From Burkholderia gladioli (GTDB lineage Bacteria > Pseudomonadota > Gammaproteobacteria > Burkholderiales > Burkholderiaceae), in the NCBI RefSeq assembly GCF_000959725.1, contig NZ_CP009322.1, forward strand, positions 1,426,001-1,490,000: DNA of 64,000 nucleotides, in the 5' to 3' direction. The position numbers and the translations under genes are program-made. Numbering within the stretch: the first letter of the stretch is position 1; each line of letters opens with the position of its first letter. Of this stretch, positions 43,404 to 53,537 are shown piece by piece. The notes beneath the pieces are model-generated. The model saw only the letters and a list, made by a program, of their open reading frames with translations, was not told the DNA's origin and searched no databases.

Positions 43404-44603
43404 ATGAGCACGCAGCACTCCGATCCCCAGGCCGCCTCCAACCGCCCCGGCAGCTCGCTGGCCCGCGGCTTGAACCGCGCGGCCGTGGCCATCGTCTTCT
43501 TCGCCATCCTGGCGCTGCCGATCCTGTGGTTCGGGCGCCCCGGCTTCGTGCCGGCCGCGCAGGAAAACCGCCGGCTGGAACCCTTCCCGTCCTATTCGCT
43601 GTTCTGGTTCCAGAACTTCGAGCGCTGGTTCAGCGACCGCTACGGCATGCGCGACGCGCTGCTGCATTACGGATCGCGCCTGCAGATGGCGCGCACCGGC
43701 ACGCCCAGCAACCCGAACGTCGTGATCGGCCGCGACGGCTGGCTGTTCTACGACGAGTACTACACGCCGGGCCAGCCGCACTTCGCCTCGCTGTACGGCA
43801 AGGCGCCCTTCTCCGCCTCCGACCTGCGAACGATCAGCGGCAACCTGGATGCCGTGCGCGCGCATCTCGCCGCCTGCGGCATCGGCTTCTACGTGGTGCT
43901 GGCGCCCGACAAGCAGAGCGTCTATGCCGACAAGCTGCAATCGCCGCCGCCGGCCGGCACGGTCACCCAGGCCGACCAGTTCGCCACCGAGCTTGGCCGG
44001 GCGGCGCCGAAGCTGGCCTTCATCGACCTGCGCGCGCCGCTCGAAGCCGCCCGCTCGTCCGAGCAATACGACCTGTACAAGCGCACCGACAGCCACTGGA
44101 ACACCCTGGGCGCCTTCATCGGCTACCAGGCCATCGCCTCGCGCCTGGTGCGCGACGGCGTGCTGGCCGCTGCACCGCGCGCCGAGCGCCAGGCCTACGC
44201 GATCAGTCGGACCCGCTTCGAGGGCGGCGACATCGCGGTGAACCTGCTCGACCTGCCGGGCTACTTCCTCGACTACATCGTGTCGCTCACGCCGCGCGTG
44301 CCGCGCCGGGCGCATGGCGTGACGGTGCCCGGCTGGCCGACGGACCCGGTCGATGCCCACAACGTCATGGAGAACCCGGGCGCCACGGGCAGCCTGCTGC
44401 TGTATCGCGATTCGTTCGCGGGCGAACTGATTCCCTTCCTCGGCGAGGACGTCCATCGGCTGTATACGCAACGCGGAACCCGCGTCGACGGCGCGCTGGT
44501 CCGCCGGGCGCAGCCCAGGGCCGTGGTGCTGGAAATCGTCGAACGCAGCCTGCCCCATCTGCTCGACGCGCCCGTCAATCTCGACCAGGCCTGCCGGCCC
44601 TGA
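43404..44603 (+). CDS. AlgJ/AlgX-like SGNH-type acetyltransferase partner
   Basis: A 399-residue protein with one N-terminal membrane helix (about residues 27-45) and a periplasmic SGNH-like domain: FSDRYGMRDALL, NPNVVIGRDGWLFY, catalytic DxH in YKRTDSHWNTLGAF and the nucleophile Ser in LLLYRDSFAGELIPFL. This is the AlgJ/AlgX (alginate O-acetyltransferase) arrangement. With the MBOAT gene it forms a complete two-gene O-acetylation module, but no polysaccharide synthesis gene is in the window, so the acceptor is unknown. Confidence 0.9.
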   Translation: MSTQHSDPQAASNRPGSSLARGLNRAAVAIVFFAILALPILWFGRPGFVPAAQENRRLEPFPSYSLFWFQNFERWFSDRYGMRDALLHYGSRLQMARTGTPSNPNVVIGRDGWLFYDEYYTPGQPHFASLYGKAPFSASDLRTISGNLDAVRAHLAACGIGFYVVLAPDKQSVYADKLQSPPPAGTVTQADQFATELGRAAPKLAFIDLRAPLEAARSSEQYDLYKRTDSHWNTLGAFIGYQAIASRLVRDGVLAAAPRAERQAYAISRTRFEGGDIAVNLLDLPGYFLDYIVSLTPRVPRRAHGVTVPGWPTDPVDAHNVMENPGATGSLLLYRDSFAGELIPFLGEDVHRLYTQRGTRVDGALVRRAQPRAVVLEIVERSLPHLLDAPVNLDQACRP

Positions 44604-44627
44604 CAAGCCGGCCGCGCCAGATGCTTG

Positions 44628-44662
44628 AAAAACACAAGGCCCGGCAATCGCCGGGCCTTGTG
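44628..44662 (-). terminator. Intrinsic terminator of groESL
   Basis: A 13-bp perfect stem (CACAAGGCCCGGC, 44633-44645, with 44650-44662) with a 4-nt loop. On the minus strand it is followed by TTTTT, so it serves groESL. It may also stop the convergent AlgJ-like transcript. Confidence 0.85.
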
Positions 44663-44725
44663 CCTTGCAAGCCGTTCACCGGGCCGACTGGCGGCCCAGT
44701 CGGCGCCCTTGCGCGCCGACTTCCA

Positions 44726-46849
<2,124 letters not shown>

Positions 46850-47758
46850 TCAATCCCTCGCCAGCGTCGAGACCGCCCGGGGCTCGCGAGCCAGTTCGAT
46901 GAAGGCCCGCACGTAGTCGATGGCGGTGTCCGTCTCGCGCGCGCCCAGGAAGATCTGCTTGGCGATGCCGCGCGCGCCCAGCCGCACGGGCACCACCTCC
47001 ATCCTGGCCGCGTACTCCTCGACCAGCCAGCGCGGCAAGGCGGCCACGCCGCGGCCGCTGGCCACCATCTGCAGCATGATGTCGGTGGTCTCGATGGCCT
47101 TGTGGCGCCGGGGCGTCACGCCGGCCGGCAGCAGGAACTGGTTGTAGATGTCCAGGCGCTCGATGTCCACGGGGTAGCTGATCAGCACTTCCGGGGTCAA
47201 CTGCTGCGGCTTCACGTAGGTCGCGGAGGCCAGCGCATGGCCCTTGGCCACCACGAGCACCTGCTCGTAGTCGAACACCGGCTCGAACTTCAGCCCCGGC
47301 TTGAACAGCGGATCGGGCGTGACCAGCAGGTCGATCTCGTAACCGAACAGCGCGCCGATCCCGCCGAACTGGAATTTCTGCTTCACGTCCACATCCACGT
47401 CGGGCCATGCCGCCAGATACGGCGACACCACCTTGAGCAGCCACTGGTAGCAAGGATGGCATTCCATGCCGATGCGCAGCGCGCCGCGCTCGCCCAGCGC
47501 GAACTGGCCCAGCCGCTCCTCGGCCAGGTCCAGTTGCGGCAGCACCCGGTTCGCCACCGCCAGCAGGTACTGGCCGGCCTGCGTCAGGCGCAGGCTGCGC
47601 CCTTCGCGCAGCCAGATGTCCGTGCCCAGTTGCTGCTCCAGCTTCTTCATGCTGTGGCTCAAGGCCGATTGGGTCAGGTTCAGCACGCCCGCGGCGGCCG
47701 TCAAGGACCCTTGCTTCTCGACCTGCTGGACGATGCTCAGATGGATGCGCTCAAGCAT
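46850..47758 (-). CDS. metR: MetR-like LysR family regulator of methionine synthesis
   Basis: A 302-residue LTTR. The winged helix includes QQVEKQGSLTAAAGVLNLTQ. The effector domain resembles E. coli MetR as I remember it: RIGMECHPCYQWL, VFDYEQVLVVAKGH, SYPVDIERLDIYNQFLLPAG and QMVASGRGVAALP all have counterparts. In MetR proteins homocysteine is the co-effector. It is divergent from the FMN reductase/MesX/MesD genes with a perfect MetR box between them. Confidence 0.86.
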   Translation of the reverse strand: MLERIHLSIVQQVEKQGSLTAAAGVLNLTQSALSHSMKKLEQQLGTDIWLREGRSLRLTQAGQYLLAVANRVLPQLDLAEERLGQFALGERGALRIGMECHPCYQWLLKVVSPYLAAWPDVDVDVKQKFQFGGIGALFGYEIDLLVTPDPLFKPGLKFEPVFDYEQVLVVAKGHALASATYVKPQQLTPEVLISYPVDIERLDIYNQFLLPAGVTPRRHKAIETTDIMLQMVASGRGVAALPRWLVEEYAARMEVVPVRLGARGIAKQIFLGARETDTAIDYVRAFIELAREPRAVSTLARD

Positions 47759-47763
47759 ATGTA

Positions 47764-47776
47764 TGAACCACTTTCA
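47764..47776. promoter_or_regulatory. MetR box TGAA-N5-TTCA
   Basis: TGAACCACTTTCA exactly fits the MetR consensus TGAA-N5-TTCA and extends to ATGAA...TTCAT. It lies six bases beyond the metR start codon in the 149-base divergent gap. A looser TGAA...TTCA pair follows at about 47784-47806. Confidence 0.8.
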
Positions 47777-47907
47777 TGGATTCGTGAAATAAAACCATTT
47801 TACTTCATTGGTCCCCATCGTTAGCATCGGCTTCCATTGTTCGTATGTATTTTTCGAAGCGGCCTGGCTTCACGGCGCCGCGCACCTTCATCCATCTGAA
47901 AACCAAC

Positions 47908-48486
47908 ATGACACGTCCACTCCGTGTAGTAGCGGTTTCCGGCGGACTGCAACGCCCGTCCAAGACAGCAGCGCTGGCCACCCACCTGCTGGACCTGATC
48001 GCCGATGAAGTGTCGTGCGAGCCGCGCCTGGTCGAGCTGGGACAGCTCGCGCCGCAACTCGCCGGAGCGGTCTGGCGCTCCCAGTTGCCCGACGCGGTGG
48101 AGCGGGAACTCGCGGCGGTCGAGCAAGCCGACGTCCTGGTCGTGGCGACCCCCGTCTATCGCGGCGCCTACTCAGGACTGTTCAAGCACTTCTTCGACTT
48201 CATTCACCAGGACGCCCTGATCGACAAGCCCGTCCTGCTGGCGGCCACCGGCGGCAGCGAGCGCCACGCCCTGATGATCGACCACCAGTTGCGGCCGCTG
48301 TTCAGCTTCTTCCAGGCGCGCACCTTGCCGCTGGGCGTCTACGCGACCGACAAGGATTTCGCCGACTACCGCCTGCAAGACGACGCCCTGATCGAGCGAG
48401 CCGGATTGGCGGTGCAACGGGCCTTGCCCCTGGTCGAATTGATCCGCCACGCGAGACCCGCCGCCGAGGAAGTCGTCGCGGCCTGA
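47908..48486 (+). CDS. NADPH-dependent FMN reductase (MsuE-like)
   Basis: A 192-residue flavodoxin-like reductase: RVVAVSGGLQRPSKTAALATHLL with the phosphate-binding loop, ADVLVVATPVYRGAYSGLFKHFFDFI, and ATGGSERHALMIDHQLRPLFSFF, typical of MsuE/SsuE. It would supply reduced FMN. Being first in the MetR-controlled cluster suggests that reduced flavin is used by the next protein, MesX, whose methionine synthase partner is known to need oxygen (inference). ATG 47908 starts directly at the fold; an upstream extension to 47845 is unlikely. Confidence 0.85.
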   Translation: MTRPLRVVAVSGGLQRPSKTAALATHLLDLIADEVSCEPRLVELGQLAPQLAGAVWRSQLPDAVERELAAVEQADVLVVATPVYRGAYSGLFKHFFDFIHQDALIDKPVLLAATGGSERHALMIDHQLRPLFSFFQARTLPLGVYATDKDFADYRLQDDALIERAGLAVQRALPLVELIRHARPAAEEVVAA

Positions 48487-48538
48487 ACCCGCCCAAGAGA
48501 TTCAGCCTTCCTTTCGACAATCCATTCGCCGGATCATC

Positions 48539-49522
48539 ATGGAAAACAATTTCACATTTGAAATCAAGCGTATTTGTTTCGATGAGAACTATCACCCATC
48601 GGACAATACGCGCATCACCACCAATTTCGCCAATCTGGCCCGCGGAACGAGCCGCCAGGAGAACCTGCGCAATACCCTGAAGATGATCGACAGTCGATTC
48701 AATGACCTGGCGCATTGGGACAACCCGAAAGGGGATCGCTATTCCGTCGATCTCGAGATCATTTCCGTCGAGATGAAGATCGATGCCGGGCACGGCATCG
48801 ATGCGTTTCCGCTGATCGAGATCCTGAAGACGAAGATCATCGACAAGAAGAACGGCAAGCGCATCGAGGGGATTGCCGGGAACAATTTCTCGTCCTATGT
48901 GCGCGATTACGACTTCAGCGTGCTGCTGCCCGAGCACAACCGCGACAAATCCGAATTCGGCATCCCGGACGATTTCGGCGATCTGCATGGCAAGCTGTTC
49001 AAGCACTTCCTGAACTCGAGCGCTTACCGGGAAATCTCCGGCAAGCCGCCGGTGATCTGCATCAGCGCCTCGACCAGCAAGACCTATCACCGAACCGAGA
49101 ATCAGCACCCGATCCTGGGCGTCGAGTATCGACAAAGCGAACTTTCGTCGACCGACCAGTATTTCGGGAAGATGGGCCTGCAGGTTCGCTATTTCATGCC
49201 GCCGAACAGTGTCGCGCCGCTGGCCTTTTATTTTCTCGGCGACCTGCTGGAGGATTACACCAATCTCGAGCTGATCGGCACCATCAGCGCGATGGAAACA
49301 TTCCAGAAAATCTACCGCCCGGAAATCTACAACGCCAATTCCGCGGCGGGGAAGTGTTATCAGCCCAGCCTGAAGCATCGGGATTATTCACTGACCCGGA
49401 TTGTCTACGACCGGGAAGAACGTAGCCAATTGGCCGTCAAGCAGGGGAAATTCACGGAAGAACACTTCATCAAGCCGTACAAGCACATTCTCGAGCAATG
49501 GGCTTCCAGCTGCGCTCTCTGA
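48539..49522 (+). CDS. mesX: MesX (DUF1852 protein), accessory factor for methionine synthase MesD
   Basis: A 327-residue protein recognisable as DUF1852: FEIKRICFDENYHPSDNTRITTNFANLARG in pieces, SRQENLRNTLKMIDSRFNDLAHWDNP, and LGVEYRQSELSSTDQYFGKMGLQVRYFMPPNSVAPLAFYFLGDLLEDYTNLELIGTI in pieces. MesX was reported (Price and co-workers) to be required with oxygen for the folate-independent methionine synthase MesD. Codon and residue use is less Ala-rich than the neighbours. It lies between the FMN reductase and MesD in one direction. Confidence 0.85.
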   Translation: MENNFTFEIKRICFDENYHPSDNTRITTNFANLARGTSRQENLRNTLKMIDSRFNDLAHWDNPKGDRYSVDLEIISVEMKIDAGHGIDAFPLIEILKTKIIDKKNGKRIEGIAGNNFSSYVRDYDFSVLLPEHNRDKSEFGIPDDFGDLHGKLFKHFLNSSAYREISGKPPVICISASTSKTYHRTENQHPILGVEYRQSELSSTDQYFGKMGLQVRYFMPPNSVAPLAFYFLGDLLEDYTNLELIGTISAMETFQKIYRPEIYNANSAAGKCYQPSLKHRDYSLTRIVYDREERSQLAVKQGKFTEEHFIKPYKHILEQWASSCAL

Positions 49523-49550
49523 TCAACCAAGCTTCGCGGAATCATTCGAC

Positions 49551-50579
49551 ATGAAAAAACTACTCCCGACTTCCACTGCCGGCAGCCTGCCCAAGCCATC
49601 CTGGCTCGCCCAACCTGAAAAGCTCTGGTCGCCCTGGAAACTGCAAGACGAGGAATTGACCGAGGGCAAGCACGATGCCCTGCGTCTGTCGCTGCAGGAG
49701 CAACAGCACGCGGGCATCGATATCGTCAGCGACGGGGAGCAGACGCGCCAGCATTTTGTCACCACCTTCATCGAGCACCTCGACGGGGTCGATTTTGAAA
49801 AGCGCGAGACGGTCAGGATTCGCGATCGCTACGATGCGAGCGTGCCGACCGTGGTCGGCGAGGTGAGTCGCCAGAAGCCGGTATTCGTGGAAGACGCCAG
49901 GTTCCTGCGTCAGCAAACCCGGCAGCCCATCAAGTGGGCCCTGCCCGGCCCGATGACGATGATCGACACGCTCTACGACGCCCACTACAAGAGCCGGGAA
50001 AAGCTCGCCTGGGAATTCGCCAAAATCCTCAACCAGGAAGCGAAGGAACTGGAGGCGGCCGGCGTCGACATCATCCAGTTCGACGAGCCTGCCTTCAACG
50101 TGTTCTTCGACGAGGTGAACGATTGGGGGGTGGCCACCCTGGAGCGGGCGATCGAGGGGCTCAAGTGCGAAACCGCCGTGCATATCTGCTACGGCTACGG
50201 CATCAAGGCCAATACCGACTGGAAGAAGACGCTGGGATCGGAATGGCGCCAATACGAGGAGTCGTTCCCGAAGCTGCAGCAATCCAGCATCGACATGATC
50301 TCGCTGGAATGCCACAACTCCCATGTCCCGATCGACCTGATCGAACTGGTTCGCGGCAAGAAAGTGATGGTGGGCGCCATCGACGTGGCAAGCAACACCA
50401 TCGAGACGCCGGAGGAAGTCGCCAACACCCTGCGCAAGGCGCTGCGCTTCGTGGATGCCGACAAGCTCTATCCCTGCACCAACTGCGGCATGGCACCCTT
50501 GTCTCGCCAGGTGGCGAGAGGCAAGCTGAACGCGCTCAGCGCAGGCGCGGAAATCGTCCGCAGAGAACTGTCGGCCTGA
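49551..50579 (+). CDS. mesD: MesD, core-MetE-type folate-independent methionine synthase
   Basis: A 342-residue protein matching only the C-terminal catalytic half of MetE; the N-terminal folate-binding half is absent. The start MKKLLPTSTAGSLPKPSWLA is typical. Zinc ligands are visible as H-x-C in AVHICYGYG, Glu in ISLECHNS and Cys in LYPCTNCGMAPLSR; FDEPAFN is the family loop. It should methylate homocysteine from a non-folate methyl donor, still unknown, with MesX and oxygen. Its company of MetR, FMN reductase and DUF1852 supports MesD over other core-MetE groups. Confidence 0.85.
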   Translation: MKKLLPTSTAGSLPKPSWLAQPEKLWSPWKLQDEELTEGKHDALRLSLQEQQHAGIDIVSDGEQTRQHFVTTFIEHLDGVDFEKRETVRIRDRYDASVPTVVGEVSRQKPVFVEDARFLRQQTRQPIKWALPGPMTMIDTLYDAHYKSREKLAWEFAKILNQEAKELEAAGVDIIQFDEPAFNVFFDEVNDWGVATLERAIEGLKCETAVHICYGYGIKANTDWKKTLGSEWRQYEESFPKLQQSSIDMISLECHNSHVPIDLIELVRGKKVMVGAIDVASNTIETPEEVANTLRKALRFVDADKLYPCTNCGMAPLSRQVARGKLNALSAGAEIVRRELSA

Positions 50580-50599
50580 TCTCGCGCTGACGTCACCTC

Positions 50600-50639
50600 C
50601 GGCTCCCGAGCGGCCAGCGAAGCGCTCGCCCGGGAGCCG
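50600..50639. terminator. Hairpin after the mesD operon
   Basis: CGGCTCCCG (50600-50608) pairs with CGGGAGCCG (50631-50639), with an inner AGCG/CGCT pair, in the 69-base gap between convergent genes. Confidence 0.6.
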
Positions 50640-50648
50640 TCCTCCTCC

Positions 50649-51632
50649 TCAGGCCGTGAAGCCCGCCACCCGGTGCGGCACGTAAGGCGCCTCCAGCGTG
50701 GCAATCTCCTCCTCGCTCAGCTTCAGCTCGAGCGCGGCCACCGCGTCGCTCAGATGATGCGGCTTCGAGATGCCCACGATCGGCGCCGTCACCGTGCTCT
50801 TCTGCGCCACCCAGGCCAGCGCGACCTGGGCACGCGGCAGCTTGCGCGCCTCGGCCACCTTGGCGACCGCCTCCACCACGGCCTTGTCCGCGTCGGCGGT
50901 GGCCTGGTAGAGCCGCGTGCCGACGTTGTCGCTTTCCTGGCGTTCCGAGCTCTCGTCCCAGTTGCGCGTGAGACGGCCGCGCGCGAGCGGGCTCCACGGA
51001 ATCACGGCGATGCCCTGGTCCGCGCAGAGCGGCAGCATTTCGCGCTCCTCCTCGCGGTACAGCAGGTTCAGGTGGTTCTGCATGCTGACGAATTCGGTCC
51101 AGCCGTGCTCGCGCGAGGTGTAGAGCGCCTTCGAGAACTGCCAGGCCGCCATCGACGAAGCGCCGATGTAACGCGCCTTGCCCGCCTTCACCACGTCGTG
51201 CAGCGCCTCCAGCGTTTCCTCGATCGGCGTGCCCGGGTCCCAGCGATGGATCTGGTAGAGATCGACATAGTCGGTGCCGAGCCGCTTCAGGCTGTGGTCG
51301 ATCTCCGAGAAGATCGCCTTGCGCGACAGGCCCGCGCCGTTCGCGCCGGGCCGCATGCGATTGAACACCTTGGTGGCGATCACCACCTCGTCACGTTGCG
51401 CGTACTCGCGCAGCGCGCGGCCGACGATCTCTTCCGAGCTGCCGTCCGAATAGGTATTCGCGGTGTCGAAGAAGTTGATGCCGGCCTCGATCGCCTGGCG
51501 GATCAAGGGGCGGCTCTGGTCCTCGGGCAGCGTCCAGGCGTGGTTGCCGCGCGCCGGATCGCCGTAGGTCATGCAGCCGAGCACCAGTTTCGAGACCTCG
51601 AGGCCGGTGGCCCCGAACTTGACGTATTCCAT
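50649..51632 (-). CDS. Aldo/keto reductase
   Basis: A 327-residue AKR of the YajO/Tas-like group: MEYVKFGATGLEVSKLVLGCMTYG, catalytic Asp/Tyr in FFDTANTYSDGSSEE, Lys in VIATKVFNRM, His in LYQIHRWDPGTP, and the C-terminal APIVGISKPHHLSDAV coenzyme segment. GAGG lies six bases before the ATG. It is convergent with mesD. Substrate unknown. Confidence 0.92.
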   Translation of the reverse strand: MEYVKFGATGLEVSKLVLGCMTYGDPARGNHAWTLPEDQSRPLIRQAIEAGINFFDTANTYSDGSSEEIVGRALREYAQRDEVVIATKVFNRMRPGANGAGLSRKAIFSEIDHSLKRLGTDYVDLYQIHRWDPGTPIEETLEALHDVVKAGKARYIGASSMAAWQFSKALYTSREHGWTEFVSMQNHLNLLYREEEREMLPLCADQGIAVIPWSPLARGRLTRNWDESSERQESDNVGTRLYQATADADKAVVEAVAKVAEARKLPRAQVALAWVAQKSTVTAPIVGISKPHHLSDAVAALELKLSEEEIATLEAPYVPHRVAGFTA

Positions 51633-51750
51633 TGCTACCTCGCTGATCGGTTGGGCGGACGGGCGCCGACGGCGAGCTTCGGTCTCGCGCCGGCCAATCC
51701 GGCATGATCCCCGATCGGCGCGGTTCCTGCTTCGAAGCGACCCGCCCGCC

Positions 51751-52371
51751 TTACGATTTCGTCAGCTTGCCGAGCCCGAGCTTGTCCATCGCCTCGTGCG
51801 CGTCGATCACCATGGTCGCGATGTCGCCCACCGTCACGCGCAGGCTGGTCGCCTTCGAGCGCATGTGCTCGTAGGCGTCGTTCTCGCTCAGGCGATGGGC
51901 CTCCATCAGGATGCGCATCGCCTTCTCGATCTGGCGGCGCGCCTTGATCGCCTCCTCCAGCTTGGCGATCTTGCCGTGCAGGCGCTGCTGGTAGCCGCAG
52001 GATGCGCGCGCCAGCACCAGCGTGCTGAGGATGCCGGAGGATCGATACGGCTTGGTGATGACGCCGTGCGCCTGGGTATCGACCAGCATCTTCAGCGCGG
52101 TCGGGTTCTCGTAGTCGGACAGGGCGATCAGCGTCGCGTCGGTATCGGCCGCGCACCAGTTGCCGGCGCTGCGCAATTCCGGCCCGACCAGGAACAGGAT
52201 CACGTCCGCGTCGGCCGGCAGCCGCGCGGGAAACGGCCAGACCGGCCGCACCGGGCAGCCGATGCGATGCAGTTGCTCCTCGAGGATGCCGCGATCCTCG
52301 CCGGGCGGATGGATCACCACCACGCGCAGCGTGCGCAGATCGTCGAACAGCCGGCGCGCCCCCGCGCTCAT
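51751..52371 (-). CDS. amiR: AmiR-like ANTAR antitermination regulator
   Basis: A 206-residue protein with an N-terminal pseudo-receiver domain (RVVVIHPPGEDRGILEEQL, DADVILFLVGPEL) that lacks the usual phospho-Asp signature, a coiled linker, and a C-terminal ANTAR RNA-binding domain (EEAIKARRQIEKAMRILMEAHRLSENDAYEHMRSKAT in pieces, then GDIATMVIDAHEAM). This is the AmiR layout, where activity is controlled by AmiC binding, not phosphorylation. ATG 52371 overlaps the amiC-like stop (ATGA). Last gene of the amide operon; probable RNA target at 60122-60206. Confidence 0.88.
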   Translation of the reverse strand: MSAGARRLFDDLRTLRVVVIHPPGEDRGILEEQLHRIGCPVRPVWPFPARLPADADVILFLVGPELRSAGNWCAADTDATLIALSDYENPTALKMLVDTQAHGVITKPYRSSGILSTLVLARASCGYQQRLHGKIAKLEEAIKARRQIEKAMRILMEAHRLSENDAYEHMRSKATSLRVTVGDIATMVIDAHEAMDKLGLGKLTKS

Positions 52372-53528
52372 GACGTTTCTCCATCGAGCCAGAAATCCGC
52401 GAAGCCATAGGCGGTGAGATAGGGATCGGGCCGCACCGGCCGGCGGCTCTCCCAGACCACCTTGAAGCGCCCGTCCGGCTGGCAGACCGCGATGCGCGGC
52501 GTGACGATCGCGTGATTGTTCTCGCGGTCGATCCGCAGCAGGCCTTCCGGCGAGTCGAATTCGACCTCGCGCACCGCCTCGACCAGACGCGCCGTGTCGA
52601 GGCTGCGGGTGCGTTCGAGCGCACGCGCGAACAACTGGACCTGGTTGTATGCCATTTCGGACCACATGCTGGCCGGCTGGTCGCCGAAGCGCGACCGCCA
52701 GGATTCGAGAAAGCGCCGGTTGCGCGGATTCTCCAGGGTGTTCACGTAGCTGGCGGAGACGATATGTCCGGCGCACAGCTCGGGACCGATCATGCCGATC
52801 TCGCCCTCCGTCATGGTCAGGCTGGCAATCGGAACCTGCCGCGGATCGAGCCCGCGCTGCCGGTACAGCGTGTAGAAGCTGCGGGCCGCGCGGCCGATCA
52901 GCGTCGACACCACCACGTCGGGCGCCTGGGCGCGGATCTCGTCGACCACCGCGGCCAGCGCGCCGTCGTCGGCGTCGCTGGGCAGGTACAGTTCCTCGAC
53001 GATCTCCCCGCCGTTCTGCTCGACCACGTCGCGCATGATCCGGTTCGATTCTCGCGGATAGATGTAGTCGGCGCCAACCAGAAAAAAACGCCGCCCGTGA
53101 TGACGCAGCAGCCAGGCCCCCAGCTGCATGTTGTTCTGGTTCGGCACCGCGCCGGTGTAGATGACGTTCGGCGAATACTCGAAACCTTCGTAGATCGAGC
53201 AGTACCAGAGCAGCGCGTTGTTGCGCTCGATCACCGGCAGCACCGCCTTGCGGCTCGACGAGGTCGAGCAGCCGAAGATCACCGTGACGTCGTCCTCCTG
53301 CAGCATGTGGGCGGCCAGGCGCCGGTACTCGTCGAGGCTGCAGCGCGGGTCGTGCACCACCGGATCGAGCGGCGCGCCCGCCACGCCGCCGGCCGCGTTG
53401 ATTTCCTCGATCGCGAGCACGGTTCCGTAGAAATGCTCGGTTTCGGTCGCCGAGGTGGCGCCCGCGCGCGAGAACAGGACGCCGATTCGCCAGCCGGGTT
53501 CGGCGGACAAGACGGTGCTGGTAGTCAT
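52368..53528 (-). CDS. amiC: AmiC-like cytoplasmic amide sensor (periplasmic-binding fold)
   Basis: A 386-residue receptor of the branched-chain amino acid/amide-binding fold: IGVLFSRAGATSATETEHFYGTVLAIEEINAAGGV in pieces, CSTSSSRKAVLPVIERNNALLWYCSIYEGFE, and MWSEMAYNQVQLFARALE. It has no signal peptide, unlike the transporter receptor in the same operon, so it should stay in the cytoplasm. In P. aeruginosa, AmiC sequesters AmiR until an amide binds. Translational coupling to the ANTAR gene supports the same partnership here. Confidence 0.86.
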   Translation of the reverse strand: MTTSTVLSAEPGWRIGVLFSRAGATSATETEHFYGTVLAIEEINAAGGVAGAPLDPVVHDPRCSLDEYRRLAAHMLQEDDVTVIFGCSTSSSRKAVLPVIERNNALLWYCSIYEGFEYSPNVIYTGAVPNQNNMQLGAWLLRHHGRRFFLVGADYIYPRESNRIMRDVVEQNGGEIVEELYLPSDADDGALAAVVDEIRAQAPDVVVSTLIGRAARSFYTLYRQRGLDPRQVPIASLTMTEGEIGMIGPELCAGHIVSASYVNTLENPRNRRFLESWRSRFGDQPASMWSEMAYNQVQLFARALERTRSLDTARLVEAVREVEFDSPEGLLRIDRENNHAIVTPRIAVCQPDGRFKVVWESRRPVRPDPYLTAYGFADFWLDGETS

Positions 53529-53537
53529 ACGAATGTC

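Noticed and set aside
47845..47907. N-terminal extension of the FMN reductase from an ATG at 47845
   Set aside because: The extension lacks family similarity and would fall in the likely transcript start region; ATG 47908 begins at the fold.
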